DNA of 64,000 nucleotides from Metallumcola ferriviriculae (GTDB lineage: Bacteria > Bacillota > JADQBR01): NCBI RefSeq assembly GCF_035573695.1, contig NZ_CP121694.1:3170001-3234000 (forward strand), read 5' to 3'. Made by a program: the position numbers and the translations under genes. The notes beneath the pieces are model-generated. The model ran no database searches. It had not been told where the DNA came from and was given only the letters and a program-made list of their open reading frames with translations. Below are positions 49,964 through 59,889 of this stretch, piece after piece; the stretch's first letter is position 1, and each line of letters begins with the position of its first letter.

Positions 49964-51466
49964 CTATTCACCGGCAGCCTTAATGCCTAAGATATTTAAA
50001 TCACGATCGGATAACCCCACTCCCCGCAGCATCAGTCGATTACCGCGAAGACTTTCTATGGCGTTAATACCCATACCGCCCAACATTTCCTTAATCTCAT
50101 GTTTCCATGCCCGCAGCAGGTTGGCTGCTCTCTCGGCACCAATTTCCGGGTTAAGTCTTTTTACCAGCTGGGGATTCTGCGTCGCAATACCCCAGTTACA
50201 TTTCCCGGTATAACACTTTTGGCACATATGGCAGCCCAGAGAAATTAATGCCGCGGAACCGATGTAGACCGCATCTGCACCCAAGGCAATTGCCTTCATC
50301 ACATCAGCACTGTTGCGAACACTACCGGCTACCAATAAGGATACCTGATGGCGAATACTCTCTGCCCGCAAGCGGCTGTCCACCGCCGCTAAGGCCAGCT
50401 CGATGGGTATACCTACGTTATTCCTGGTTCTAAGCGGGGTTGCTCCGGTACCGCCCCGGAAGCCGTCAATGGTGATAAAATCTGCACCGGCTCGGGCAAT
50501 TCCCGAGGCAATGGCCGCCACATTATGCACAGCAGCAATCTTAACACCTACCGGCTTTTCATAGCGCACTGCCTCTTTCAACGAATAAATCAACTGCCTC
50601 AGGTCTTCAATGGAATAAATATCATGATGCGGTGCCGGCGACAGGGCGTCACTTCCTTCAGGTATCATCCTGGTCTCGGAAACCTCTCGACCAACCTTTT
50701 CTCCAGGCAGGTGACCACCGATGCCCGGCTTGGCTCCCTGACCGATTTTAATTTCCACCGCCGTTCCGGCATTGAGATATTCGGGATGAACGCCGAAACG
50801 CCCGGACGCAACCTGGACAATGGCATTATCCCCGTATTGATACAAATCCTTATGCAGCCCACCTTCACCGGTATTAAATACCGTGCCCATTTCTTTAGCG
50901 GCAGCCGCCAGCGATTTAATGGCATTTAGGCTGATGGAGCCAAAAGACATGGCCGAAAACATCACCGGTAATTCAATATCTATTTGAGGGCTAAGTTTTG
51001 TTTCCAACTGCCCATCCTTAAAGTCAAGTTTATCTGCCTTCCGCCCGACAAAAGTCTTAACCTCCATTGGTTCCCGCAAAGGGTCAATGGATGGGTTAGT
51101 AACCTGACTAGCGTTTAACAGCATATGGTCCCAGTAAATGGGGTATGGCTTGTCATTACCCATACCGGTTAATAAAATACCGCCGCTGTCAGCCTGCTTA
51201 TAAATAGATTTAATAGCATCCGGAGTCCAATTGGCATTGGCCCTGAAATCCATCGGAAACTGCTTGATGGAAATAGCATTTGTGGGACAAAGGGTCACAC
51301 AGCGGTGACAAGCCACGCACTGCTGGTCCACCGCCTGCACTTTATCCAACTCTTCATCATAGACGTGAGCTTCGTTAGCACATTGCCGGACACATACTTT
51401 ACATTTAATACATCTGTCTTGGTTTCGTTCAATTAAAAATTCTGGGGTACTCATTGATTGCCTCAT
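49964..51466 (-). CDS. Archaeal-type glutamate synthase FMN subunit (GltB2-like)
   Basis: The 500-aa catalytic subunit reduces 2-iminoglutarate. Order: an N-terminal dicluster ferredoxin (CIKCKVCVRQC, CVACHRCVTLC; residues ~15-60), then the FMN-binding barrel (AMSFGSISLNAIKSLAAAAKEMGT, VEIKIGQGAKPGIGGHLPG, DFITIDGFRGGTGATPL) and the 3Fe-4S site CHMCQKCYTGKCNWGIATQ near 405-425. ATG at 51466 overlaps the upstream stop as ATGA and has GGGGTGG 7 nt upstream. Confidence 0.95.
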   Translation of the reverse strand: MRQSMSTPEFLIERNQDRCIKCKVCVRQCANEAHVYDEELDKVQAVDQQCVACHRCVTLCPTNAISIKQFPMDFRANANWTPDAIKSIYKQADSGGILLTGMGNDKPYPIYWDHMLLNASQVTNPSIDPLREPMEVKTFVGRKADKLDFKDGQLETKLSPQIDIELPVMFSAMSFGSISLNAIKSLAAAAKEMGTVFNTGEGGLHKDLYQYGDNAIVQVASGRFGVHPEYLNAGTAVEIKIGQGAKPGIGGHLPGEKVGREVSETRMIPEGSDALSPAPHHDIYSIEDLRQLIYSLKEAVRYEKPVGVKIAAVHNVAAIASGIARAGADFITIDGFRGGTGATPLRTRNNVGIPIELALAAVDSRLRAESIRHQVSLLVAGSVRNSADVMKAIALGADAVYIGSAALISLGCHMCQKCYTGKCNWGIATQNPQLVKRLNPEIGAERAANLLRAWKHEIKEMLGGMGINAIESLRGNRLMLRGVGLSDRDLNILGIKAAGE

Positions 51467-52560
51467 AAGCTTTCCACCCCTTCCAATAAGCCAATTATCG
51501 GTTCGCCGCCTTGAGGTGACCATACTTTTTCGGGGTTAGCACAAACAGCGCGAATGGCGGCCTCTTCGCTGGCGACATAAAGTTCTTCTTTATCTTCTGC
51601 TGCCACCAGCGACCGCAGTTTTAACCTGTCATTTAACGCCATAAAACCATTCTTAGAACCGAGTATTATGGAAAACGGCCCATTGATTAAAAGACTGCTG
51701 TAGGTTGTCCTAAGCGCTTTGACAACACGCTTCTCTTGCTCGTCCATCCGGTCGATACTCTCCCAAAATGGCGCAGCCACTGTTTTTACAGCTAGGTCTA
51801 ACGGTAGTCCGTGTTTCCTTAATAACAAATCAAAGGTGTAGGTAATTGCTTCGGTATCGGTCTGCAAAGTACATTGGTAGTCAAACATCTCCAGATATCT
51901 CCTATTAGCATCATAGGATGAAATTTCACCATTATGCACCACCGACCAATCAAGCAAAGTAAACGGGTGAGCCCCGCCCCACCAGCCCGGTGTATTAGTA
52001 GGAAAACGGCCGTGGGCCGTCCAAATATAGCCGCTATACTCATCTAAACGGTAATATTCACCCACATCCTCAGGAAATCCCACAGCCTTAAATGCCCCCA
52101 TATTCTTACCGCTGGAGGCCACAAACGCCCCCTTATAACAGCTGTTAATCTTCATGACGCATTGGGCCACATATTCGTCCGCTGAAAGCTCAGCATCACG
52201 TAATTTGTCCTCTAATGGCGTCATGAAATAGCGCCATAATATCGGTCCCCTGCCAATGCCGCAGACTTTCCGGGTAGGTATCCGACCGGATAAATCCACT
52301 GCAAAATGACTGTTGAAAAAGCGTTCCACTTCTTCTTTGGCCTGCAGCGAATCAAAGAACATATGAAAAGCATAATGATTCTTATATTCTGGGTAGATGC
52401 CGTATGCTGCAAAACCACCGCCTAAGCCGTTGGAACGGTCATGCATCACCGCAATTGAGTCAATGATCTTGGTACCGGAGAAACTCCTGCGCTTCCGGTT
52501 GATAATCCCACTGATAGCGCATCCTGACGGAATACGCACGTCTCCTTCCATAAACACCAT
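51463..52560 (-). CDS. Class II glutamine amidotransferase subunit (GltB1-like)
   Basis: The ~365-aa Ntn-type glutaminase releases ammonia from glutamine for the synthase. The catalytic Cys is in SGCAISGIINRK about 14 residues from the predicted start (ATG 52560, with GGAGG 4 nt upstream), so an N-terminal propeptide would have to be removed, as in GltB. Other GATase features include RFPTNTPGWWGGAHPF and VVHNGEISSYDANR. First gene of the split glutamate synthase operon. Confidence 0.88.
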   Translation of the reverse strand: MVFMEGDVRIPSGCAISGIINRKRRSFSGTKIIDSIAVMHDRSNGLGGGFAAYGIYPEYKNHYAFHMFFDSLQAKEEVERFFNSHFAVDLSGRIPTRKVCGIGRGPILWRYFMTPLEDKLRDAELSADEYVAQCVMKINSCYKGAFVASSGKNMGAFKAVGFPEDVGEYYRLDEYSGYIWTAHGRFPTNTPGWWGGAHPFTLLDWSVVHNGEISSYDANRRYLEMFDYQCTLQTDTEAITYTFDLLLRKHGLPLDLAVKTVAAPFWESIDRMDEQEKRVVKALRTTYSSLLINGPFSIILGSKNGFMALNDRLKLRSLVAAEDKEELYVASEEAAIRAVCANPEKVWSPQGGEPIIGLLEGVESL

Positions 52561-52589
52561 ACCACCTCCAAAAATTCTCATCAGGAGCC

Positions 52590-52636
52590 GGGGGCATATA
52601 CGGAGCCCTAATGCATCTAGCTCATATATTGCCCCC
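52590..52636 (-). promoter_or_regulatory. GC-rich stem-loop between glnA and the GltS operon
   Basis: GGGGGCA (52590-52596) and TGCCCCC (52630-52636) enclose a second stem GAGC/GCTC. There is no T run, so this is not a clear terminator. It may stabilise or attenuate readthrough from glnA. Confidence 0.45.
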
Positions 52637-52676
52637 GCCTTTTAAAAACTTATTTGTGTTGCAAGGAAATTGGAAA

Positions 52677-54008
52677 TTAAAACATGGTCAAATAATTTTC
52701 TAATTCCCAATTAGTTACCTGAATTCTATACTTATCCCATTCCAATTGTTTTGCATCTACAAAGCGCCGATAGATGTGTTCTCCCAATGCGCTCTGAATT
52801 ATTGTATTACCTTTCAATTCGACTAAAGCTTCTTCTAAACTGCCCGGTAAACTATCAATCCCTACTTCTGCCCGCTGGGCGGCGTTCATTTCGTAGATAT
52901 TCTGGTTTACTGGTTTTGGCGCTTCTATCTTATTCTTGATTCCGTCCAAACCGGCCTTAAGCATTACTGCAATAGCCAAGTAAGGGTTAGTTGACGGGTC
53001 AGGGTTTCTCATTTCTACCCTAGTCCCCACTCCACGTCTAGCAGGAATACGAATCAGCGGGCTGCGGTTACGGGCAGACCATGCCACGTATACAGGGGCC
53101 TCGTAACCGGGCACCAAACGCTTATAGGAGTTTATTGTGGGATTGGTAATAGCAGCCATTGCCCGGGCATGTTTTACCAAACCGCCAATGTAGTAATGAG
53201 CGTCTTCACTTAACTCCAATTCTCCATTGGGGTCGTAAAAAGCATTTTTACCGTCTTTAAATAGCGACTGGTTGCAGTGCATACCGGAACCATTAATTCC
53301 CATGATGGGTTTTGCCATAAAGGTAGCATGCAGTCCGTGACGCTGAGCCAAGGTTCTTACCACGTATTTAAAAGTCAGTATATTATCCGCAGTGGTCAAA
53401 GCATCGTCATATTTGAAGTCAATTTCATGCTGACCGGGGGCCACTTCATGATGTGATGCCTCTATTTCAAACCCAAGCTGCTGCAGGGTAAGCACCATAT
53501 CTCTGCGGGCGTTTTCACCCTGATCCACTGGAGTTAAGTCAAAATAACCGGCTTTGTCATGAGTCTCCAAGGTGGGTTTTCCATTTTGGTCGGTATGGAA
53601 GAGAAAAAATTCAGCCTCGGGACCGACGTTCATGGTATACCCCATTTCCTTTGCTTCAGCAATTACCTTTTTTAAGGTGTTACGCGGGCAGCCGCTAAAT
53701 GGAGTGCCGTCAGGATTGTAAATATCGCAGATTAATCTTGCCACAGCGCCTTCTTGGGGTCGCCAGGGAAATACAGCGAAAGTATCGGGGTCGGGCTTCA
53801 AATACATATCTGATTCTTCAATACGCACAAAACCTTCAATAGAAGAACCATCAAACATTAGCTCCCCGTCCAGGGCTTTTTCCAACTGGTCACGAGTAAT
53901 AGCGACATTTTTCATCACACCAAAAATATCTGTAAATTGCAGCCGAATAAATTGAACATCCAAATCCTTTGCTTTTTTCAAAATCTCTTGTTTAACTTCC
54001 GGTTTCAT
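52677..54008 (-). CDS. glnA: Glutamine synthetase type I
   Basis: The 443-aa enzyme makes glutamine from glutamate, ammonia and ATP. Seen: [11 protein letters not shown]-type latch ([18 protein letters not shown]), EAEFFLF near residue 135, [12 protein letters not shown] near 245, and [13 protein letters not shown] followed by [14 protein letters not shown]. The adenylylation-site segment is absent, as in the Firmicute GSI-alpha type. Its leader carries an ANTAR-type antiterminator, and a REC-ANTAR regulator gene is just upstream. Confidence 0.98.
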   Translation of the reverse strand: MKPEVKQEILKKAKDLDVQFIRLQFTDIFGVMKNVAITRDQLEKALDGELMFDGSSIEGFVRIEESDMYLKPDPDTFAVFPWRPQEGAVARLICDIYNPDGTPFSGCPRNTLKKVIAEAKEMGYTMNVGPEAEFFLFHTDQNGKPTLETHDKAGYFDLTPVDQGENARRDMVLTLQQLGFEIEASHHEVAPGQHEIDFKYDDALTTADNILTFKYVVRTLAQRHGLHATFMAKPIMGINGSGMHCNQSLFKDGKNAFYDPNGELELSEDAHYYIGGLVKHARAMAAITNPTINSYKRLVPGYEAPVYVAWSARNRSPLIRIPARRGVGTRVEMRNPDPSTNPYLAIAVMLKAGLDGIKNKIEAPKPVNQNIYEMNAAQRAEVGIDSLPGSLEEALVELKGNTIIQSALGEHIYRRFVDAKQLEWDKYRIQVTNWELENYLTMF

Positions 54009-54039
54009 AGTTAAAACCTCCCAAAATTAATTTAAATTA

Positions 54040-54125
54040 AAAATGCGTCCCAAACATAAGGTGCATAAAAACACCTAGTTCGGAACGCCTTTGCTCCAGT
54101 CATACCAGCAGACATCATTGCCTGC
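54040..54125 (-). promoter_or_regulatory. ANTAR dual-hexaloop antiterminator and terminator, glnA leader
   Basis: In the leader RNA, hairpin 1 is GCAGGC-AAUGAU-GUCUGC (54108-54125) and hairpin 2 is GGAGC-AAAGGC-GUUCC (54082-54097), separated by 10 nt. Both loops have six bases with A at position 1 and G at position 4, the ANTAR recognition rule. The 3' arm of hairpin 2 (GCGUUCC) is also the 5' arm of a long terminator (54045-54088) ending in a U tract, so the two are mutually exclusive. ANTAR binding should allow readthrough into glnA. Confidence 0.85.
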
Positions 54126-54251
54126 TAAAATATTTGATTTTATTAATTGTAACATTACATCCAATTTTGCTCAAGCAGCAATTTCCATGTATACAATATT
54201 TCCATCAGAAACTTCTGGGAAAAAAGTAAAATGCGGGGTGCATTCCCGGAT

Positions 54252-54833
54252 TTAGCTGCCTAAATCATGAGCTAAAATAATTGCTTCCGCCACCTGGCGC
54301 ATAGAGACACATTTATTCATGCTTTGCTTACGAATCAACTTATAAGCTGCTCCTTCGCTAATATTTTTTGTCTCCATTAAAATTCCCTTCGCTCTTTCCA
54401 CCAGCTTTCTGGTTTCCAAAGTTTCTTTTAGCTCAGCCACTTCCTTTTCCAACTGCTGAATGCGTTGAAAGTTACTTCGGGCAATGCCGATACTGCTTAT
54501 TAGGTTAGTGTCAGTAACCGGTTTTATCAACCAGGATATCAGCCATGGCTCGTGCCCCTTTGTCGTATGCTCCCGCTGCCAGTTATTTAATAAAACTACT
54601 GCAGGAGCTATATTATCTTCATAAGCGATGCGGGCAAGTTCCATACCGTTAAGCCCTGGCAGGTCAGCATCGACAATGATAAGAGCCGGCAGGGTAGACC
54701 TGATCCCCCTAATAGCAGTGTTTCCGTCGGCTGCCTCACCCACAATTTGATACCCTTCACGGATTACCGCCTGCCGTACCTTTTCCAAAACTCTTTTATC
54801 TTGTGTCGCCACGAAAATTTTAGACTGAAACAT
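54252..54833 (-). CDS. REC-ANTAR antitermination response regulator
   Basis: The 193-aa protein has an N-terminal receiver domain (phospho-acceptor region IVDADLPGLNG near residue 55), a short coiled coil (QLEKEVAELKETLETRKLVERA) and a C-terminal ANTAR RNA-binding domain (AKGILMETKNISEGAAYKLIRKQSM near 148-172). Such proteins bind dual-hexaloop RNA and block terminators. Its gene is directly upstream of glnA, whose leader contains such RNA. No histidine kinase is adjacent, so the activating signal is unknown. Confidence 0.93.
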   Translation of the reverse strand: MFQSKIFVATQDKRVLEKVRQAVIREGYQIVGEAADGNTAIRGIRSTLPALIIVDADLPGLNGMELARIAYEDNIAPAVVLLNNWQREHTTKGHEPWLISWLIKPVTDTNLISSIGIARSNFQRIQQLEKEVAELKETLETRKLVERAKGILMETKNISEGAAYKLIRKQSMNKCVSMRQVAEAIILAHDLGS

Positions 54834-55056
54834 AAAGTTCCCTCCAAAGTCGTCCTGTCTATAGTCTATACAAATCTTGTCGTAAACTACAATGAATAGT
54901 TAAAATGAATACTTGCAAGTCTTTTAAGACGCAGCAGAAGGCTTAGTTCAATTTATGCCTCCTCAAAGATATGCTTTCTGAATGGTACAAAGAAATCCCC
55001 ACCAGAAACCTGATGAGGACGCCATTGCCCTAAAACCGATGTAATTCAAACTAATT

Positions 55057-55404
55057 ATGAATAAAAATGACCCCGGTGTCAAGGAATACCCTAGAAAATA
55101 TTGTATACTTCATTTCGGCATCTGGCCATCCCTTGTATATAGATGCCATAATTGTAACAAACTACCTATTGAGGGGGTGGCGACGCTGTTAAGTGAACAG
55201 CTTCAGTTAAATGTAAGCGATGCCCAAGCAGTAGAACATTTTTTGGATAAAACCCAACTGGTGGCGAAAAAACTTCTTTTGTATGCCGATTCGGCCCAAA
55301 ATTCTTCGGTGAAGAGTATGTTCAAGAAGGAAGCTTCGCTGCTGGTCAAGGTAGCTGAGGAATTAGAAGGAATGAAAATAAGTTTGCTTAATGCTGAGGA
55401 GTGA
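55057..55404 (+). CDS. Small helical protein of unknown function (first of pair)
   Basis: A frame of up to 115 aa. The first ~40 codons (with CHNC) may be non-coding, because a GTG at about 55178 begins a clearly helical, charged protein (ATLLSEQLQLNVSDAQAVE...). No strong ribosome site marks either start. It is followed at once by a second small gene that looks related in its C-terminal part (SSVKSMFKKEASLL versus NSLKKKFLKYSALA). No family is recognised; a helical bundle is likely. Confidence 0.5.
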   Translation: MNKNDPGVKEYPRKYCILHFGIWPSLVYRCHNCNKLPIEGVATLLSEQLQLNVSDAQAVEHFLDKTQLVAKKLLLYADSAQNSSVKSMFKKEASLLVKVAEELEGMKISLLNAEE

Positions 55405-55412
55405 GAAATAAT

Positions 55413-55616
55413 ATGCCTGATATTAATAAATATATCAGTGACTTCGAAATGCTAAGGGATTATGAGAAAGACGCCCACCTTGCCTCAATTGCCTATCAGG
55501 CCTTATCAGTGCTGGTAAGTGATAATAGTTTAAAAAAGAAATTCTTAAAGTACAGCGCCCTAGCCTCAGAATCTGCCGAAAAGTTTGGTAAAAAAGCACT
55601 AGAAATAAGACCATAA
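55413..55616 (+). CDS. Small helical protein of unknown function (second of pair)
   Basis: A 67-aa mostly helical protein starting MPDINKYISDFEMLRDYEK. ATG at 55413 lies ~11 nt after GAGGAG and 8 bp after the stop of the previous gene, so the two are co-transcribed. A terminator follows at 55650. No family is recognised. Similarity to the preceding product is faint but consistent in position. Confidence 0.55.
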   Translation: MPDINKYISDFEMLRDYEKDAHLASIAYQALSVLVSDNSLKKKFLKYSALASESAEKFGKKALEIRP

Positions 55617-55649
55617 AACATATTTTTAGACAATAAACTACCCTTAAAA

Positions 55650-55677
55650 CTGTACCATCAAATTGGTGCGGTTTTTT
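55650..55677 (+). terminator. Terminator after the small-protein pair
   Basis: CUGUACCA pairs with UGGUGCGG (including G-U pairs) across a 6-nt loop and is followed by TTTTTT. Confidence 0.75.
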
Positions 55678-55741
55678 CAATTGTTCAATTCTATTTTGAC
55701 TTACTTTGCACAACTGAACTGCTATAGCATAGATTGTTATT

Positions 55742-55760
55742 GAGAATGAAAATCATTATC
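55742..55760 (+). promoter_or_regulatory. Fur-type iron box in front of asnB
   Basis: GAGAATGAAAATCATTATC closely matches the 19-bp Fur consensus (GATAATGATAATCATTATC). It lies 35 bp before the asnB ATG and just after a possible -10 element, so binding would repress asnB when iron is plentiful. Confidence 0.6.
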
Positions 55761-55794
55761 TAATAAGAGGAAATATCATTAAGGAGGATTTTTT

Positions 55795-57639
55795 ATGTGT
55801 GGCATTGCCGGATGGGTAGATTGGCAAAAAAATTTGTTACGAGAAAAGAATGTACTACAAAAAATGGGTGATACGTTAAACTTGCGGGGGCCTGACGACG
55901 CTGGCGTCTGGCTTTCTCTCCATTGCGGGCTGGTTCATCGAAGATTGGTGGTGATTGACCCAGAAGGTGGCAAACAGCCGATGACGCGTTATCTTGGTCC
56001 CAGGGCTTATACCCTGGTGTATAATGGCGAACTTTATAATACTGAAGACCTTCGTCGACAACTTCTCCAGCGCGGATACCGATTTTCCGGTCATTCGGAT
56101 ACTGAGGTATTGCTGTTATCCTTTTTAGAATGGGGACCGGAATGCGTAGAGCATTTCAATGGGATATTTGCCTTCGCGCTTTGGGACGATACGGAAGAAA
56201 GCTTGTTTTTGGCCCGGGACCGACTAGGTGTAAAACCCCTTTTTTTTAAAACTCATAACGGTGGTTTACTGTTTGGGTCGGAATTAAAATCCATCCTGGC
56301 TCACCCGGAAGTAAAGCCCCAGGTGGATAGCGACGGCCTGGCGGAAGTGATTGCCCTTGGTCCCGCGCGCACACCGGGTCATGGAGTGTTTAAGGGTATA
56401 GACGAATTAAAACCGGGCACTTGGCTATTTTTTAGCCGCCAGGGAATAAAACAGCAGCAGTACTGGCAGCTTCAAAGTAAGGAACATCATGACAGTCTGC
56501 CACAAACAATCGAGACTGTGCGACATTTGCTTACCGATGCCGTAGAGCGCCAGCTGGTATCCGATGTGCCGGTATGCACCTTATTATCCGGCGGTTTAGA
56601 TTCCAGCGGACTATCAGCAATTGCCGCTAAATACTATCAAAAACATAACAGAAAAACCCTTAACACTTACTCAGTTGATTACGTTAATAATGATAAACAT
56701 TTCCATGCCAATGAATTCCAACCAAATTCAGATTCACCGTGGATTCCCCTGGTGGCAAATTATCTGGGTACCAAACATCATGATATTCAATTAGATACCC
56801 CCGAATTGGCATCATCCCTGTCCGATGCATTAATGGCGAGAGACCTACCGGGTATGACGGATATTGATTCTTCCCTCTACCTCTTCTGTAAAGAAATAAA
56901 GCAAGATGCCACAGTAGCACTTTCAGGAGAATGTGCTGACGAAATTTTCGGTGGTTATCCTTGGTTTTACCGTCAAGAGGCTCTGAACGCCGAGACTTTT
57001 CCTTGGATGCGCATGCAGCATAGAAGACTTAGCTTCTTTTCACCCTCTCTGATAAAGAAAATAAAGGCCTCGGATTATCTGTACCAGCGCTACCAGGCAG
57101 CCCTACAAGAAACCCCTACACGGGCTGAGGAAACACTACATGAAACCAAAATGCGTCAGATGCTTTACCTCACTCTTACCCGTTGGATGCCGACTTTGTT
57201 AGACCGTAAGGACCGTATGAGCATGGCTGTAGGGCTTGAAGTAAGGGTTCCTTATTGTGACCATCGTCTGGTGGAATATGCCTGGAATATTCCCTGGGAA
57301 ATGAAGAACCACGGCGGCCATGAAAAAGGCATTCTTCGCAGCGCCTTAGAGGGCCTGCTCCCCCTGGACGTTATTTATCGAAAAAAAAGTCCTTACCCCA
57401 AAACCTATAACCCCAGCTATTTAAAAGCGGTAAGCCTCAAAGTAGACAATATTCTTCAGGACCCCTCTTCACCTATTCTACCGCTAATTAATGAAAAAGC
57501 TGTACGGAGCTTAATTGACGAAGATGCCCGACAAATAAATCTGCCCTGGTTCGGCCAGCTGATGAGCGGACCCCAAATGCTGGCTTTTCTGATACAGCTA
57601 GATTTGTGGCTGCGCCATTATGACGTGGAGTTGATATAA
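55795..57639 (+). CDS. asnB: Glutamine-hydrolysing asparagine synthetase
   Basis: The 614-aa enzyme makes asparagine from aspartate, glutamine and ATP. Seen: catalytic Cys2 (MCGIAGWVDW), class II GATase motifs RGPDDAGVW, VYNGELYN and GHSDTEVLLLSF, then the synthetase domain with the PP-loop LLSGGLDSSGLSA near residue 262 and SGECADEIFGGYPWF near 377. AAGGAGG precedes the ATG by 8 nt. It sits between the ANTAR/glnA and amtB groups but is on the opposite strand. Confidence 0.96.
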   Translation: MCGIAGWVDWQKNLLREKNVLQKMGDTLNLRGPDDAGVWLSLHCGLVHRRLVVIDPEGGKQPMTRYLGPRAYTLVYNGELYNTEDLRRQLLQRGYRFSGHSDTEVLLLSFLEWGPECVEHFNGIFAFALWDDTEESLFLARDRLGVKPLFFKTHNGGLLFGSELKSILAHPEVKPQVDSDGLAEVIALGPARTPGHGVFKGIDELKPGTWLFFSRQGIKQQQYWQLQSKEHHDSLPQTIETVRHLLTDAVERQLVSDVPVCTLLSGGLDSSGLSAIAAKYYQKHNRKTLNTYSVDYVNNDKHFHANEFQPNSDSPWIPLVANYLGTKHHDIQLDTPELASSLSDALMARDLPGMTDIDSSLYLFCKEIKQDATVALSGECADEIFGGYPWFYRQEALNAETFPWMRMQHRRLSFFSPSLIKKIKASDYLYQRYQAALQETPTRAEETLHETKMRQMLYLTLTRWMPTLLDRKDRMSMAVGLEVRVPYCDHRLVEYAWNIPWEMKNHGGHEKGILRSALEGLLPLDVIYRKKSPYPKTYNPSYLKAVSLKVDNILQDPSSPILPLINEKAVRSLIDEDARQINLPWFGQLMSGPQMLAFLIQLDLWLRHYDVELI

Positions 57640-57648
57640 TAAAAAAAC

Positions 57649-57695
57649 CAATAACTTGACAAAATGGTGCCAGGCACCATTTTGTCAAGTTATTG
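57649..57695. repeat. 23-bp perfect palindrome after asnB
   Basis: CAATAACTTGACAAAATGG and four more bases (57649-57671) are exactly complementary to 57673-57695, with a single central base. The centre is GGTGCCAGGCACC. No T run follows, so it is not a standard terminator; it looks like an extragenic palindromic repeat unit. A diverged copy of the centre occurs at 59577-59616. Confidence 0.7.
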
Positions 57696-57739
57696 CTCAA
57701 GAGCAAAACTCAATTGTATTTTATACTTTCTAATACTTA

Positions 57740-57790
57740 AAAAACCTCCCCGGCTATTGAACGAGAAGATGCTCATTCACTGCCGGGGAG
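57740..57790 (-). terminator. Terminator of amtB-glnK
   Basis: On the minus strand CTCCCCGGC and GCCGGGGAG form a 9-bp stem with a long loop, followed by GTTTTTTAAG. Confidence 0.8.
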
Positions 57791-57797
57791 TCCTTCT

Positions 57798-59485
<1,688 letters not shown>

Positions 59486-59576
59486 TCTTATCCTCTCCTT
59501 TTTAATCTATTGAGACAATTAACTAACTTACAGCTACTTCGAATCACCTCCGGAATTAATTTGTATCAATATTCAA

Positions 59577-59616
59577 AGTGGCACCATTGACCTGTAATAC
59601 CGGTTCAATGGCACCA
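59577..59616. repeat. Imperfect palindrome with GGCACCATTGA arms, amtB leader
   Basis: GTGGCACCATTGACC and GGTTCAATGGCACCAC lie around a 9-bp centre and pair except for two mismatches and one bulge. The arm GGCACCATT also forms the centre of the palindrome after asnB, suggesting a common element. Confidence 0.5.
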
Positions 59617-59652
59617 CTGCCACGGTCTCCTTAGTCCATAAAAGGATAAAAG

Positions 59653-59714
59653 AAAAATGCCCCCCGAAAAATATTAACGAGAGGCATCATCGCTCCAATC
59701 CGCACCTGTGCGGA
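59653..59714 (-). promoter_or_regulatory. ANTAR-type module 2 and terminator, amtB leader
   Basis: Hairpin 1 UCCGC-ACAGGU-GCGGA (59699-59714) fits the A1/G4 hexaloop rule. Hairpin 2 GGAGC-GAUGAU-GCCUC (59681-59696) has G4 but G at position 1 and one A-C mismatch. Its 3' arm overlaps the terminator stem UGCCUCUCG/CGGGGGGCA (59658-59686) that is followed by a U tract. It is less perfect than the glnA copy. Confidence 0.6.
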
Positions 59715-59718
59715 AACT

Positions 59719-59783
59719 AAAAAATGCCCTGCAAACCTTAAGTTCACAGGACATCGTTGTCCTTTTGGCAACATCATCGTTGC
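59719..59783 (-). promoter_or_regulatory. ANTAR-type module 1 and terminator, amtB leader
   Basis: Hairpin 1 GCAAC-GAUGAU-GUUGC (59768-59783) and hairpin 2 AGGAC-AACGAU-GUCCU (59748-59763) are 4 nt apart. Loop 2 has A1 and G4; loop 1 has G at position 1. The 3' arm of hairpin 2 overlaps the terminator CCUGUGAAC/GUUUGCAGG (59728-59750), followed by a U6 run, so the folds exclude each other. Confidence 0.7.
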
Positions 59784-59804
59784 ACTAATTTTGAAGTTTG
59801 AATT

Positions 59805-59833
59805 ATTATAATACCATTTACTGAGTAAGTCAA
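59805..59833 (-). promoter_or_regulatory. amtB promoter (TTGACT-17-TATAAT)
   Basis: On the minus strand TTGACT (59828-59833) and a perfect TATAAT (59805-59810) are 17 bp apart, about 22 bp before the first ANTAR hairpin. Confidence 0.85.
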
Positions 59834-59889
59834 TGTATTTTAGCGAGTATGTTGTATACTCAGAAGGAAACGCAGCAAAAAAAACGAAA

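Noticed and set aside
52590-52636. Possible third ANTAR target in front of the glutamate synthase operon
   Set aside because: The inner loop has seven bases and no second hexaloop; it is a simple GC-rich stem-loop.
55011-55018. Hammerhead-like word CTGATGAG
   Set aside because: No matching GAAA-stem III-UH arrangement; the GAAAC before it is adjacent rather than separated by stems.
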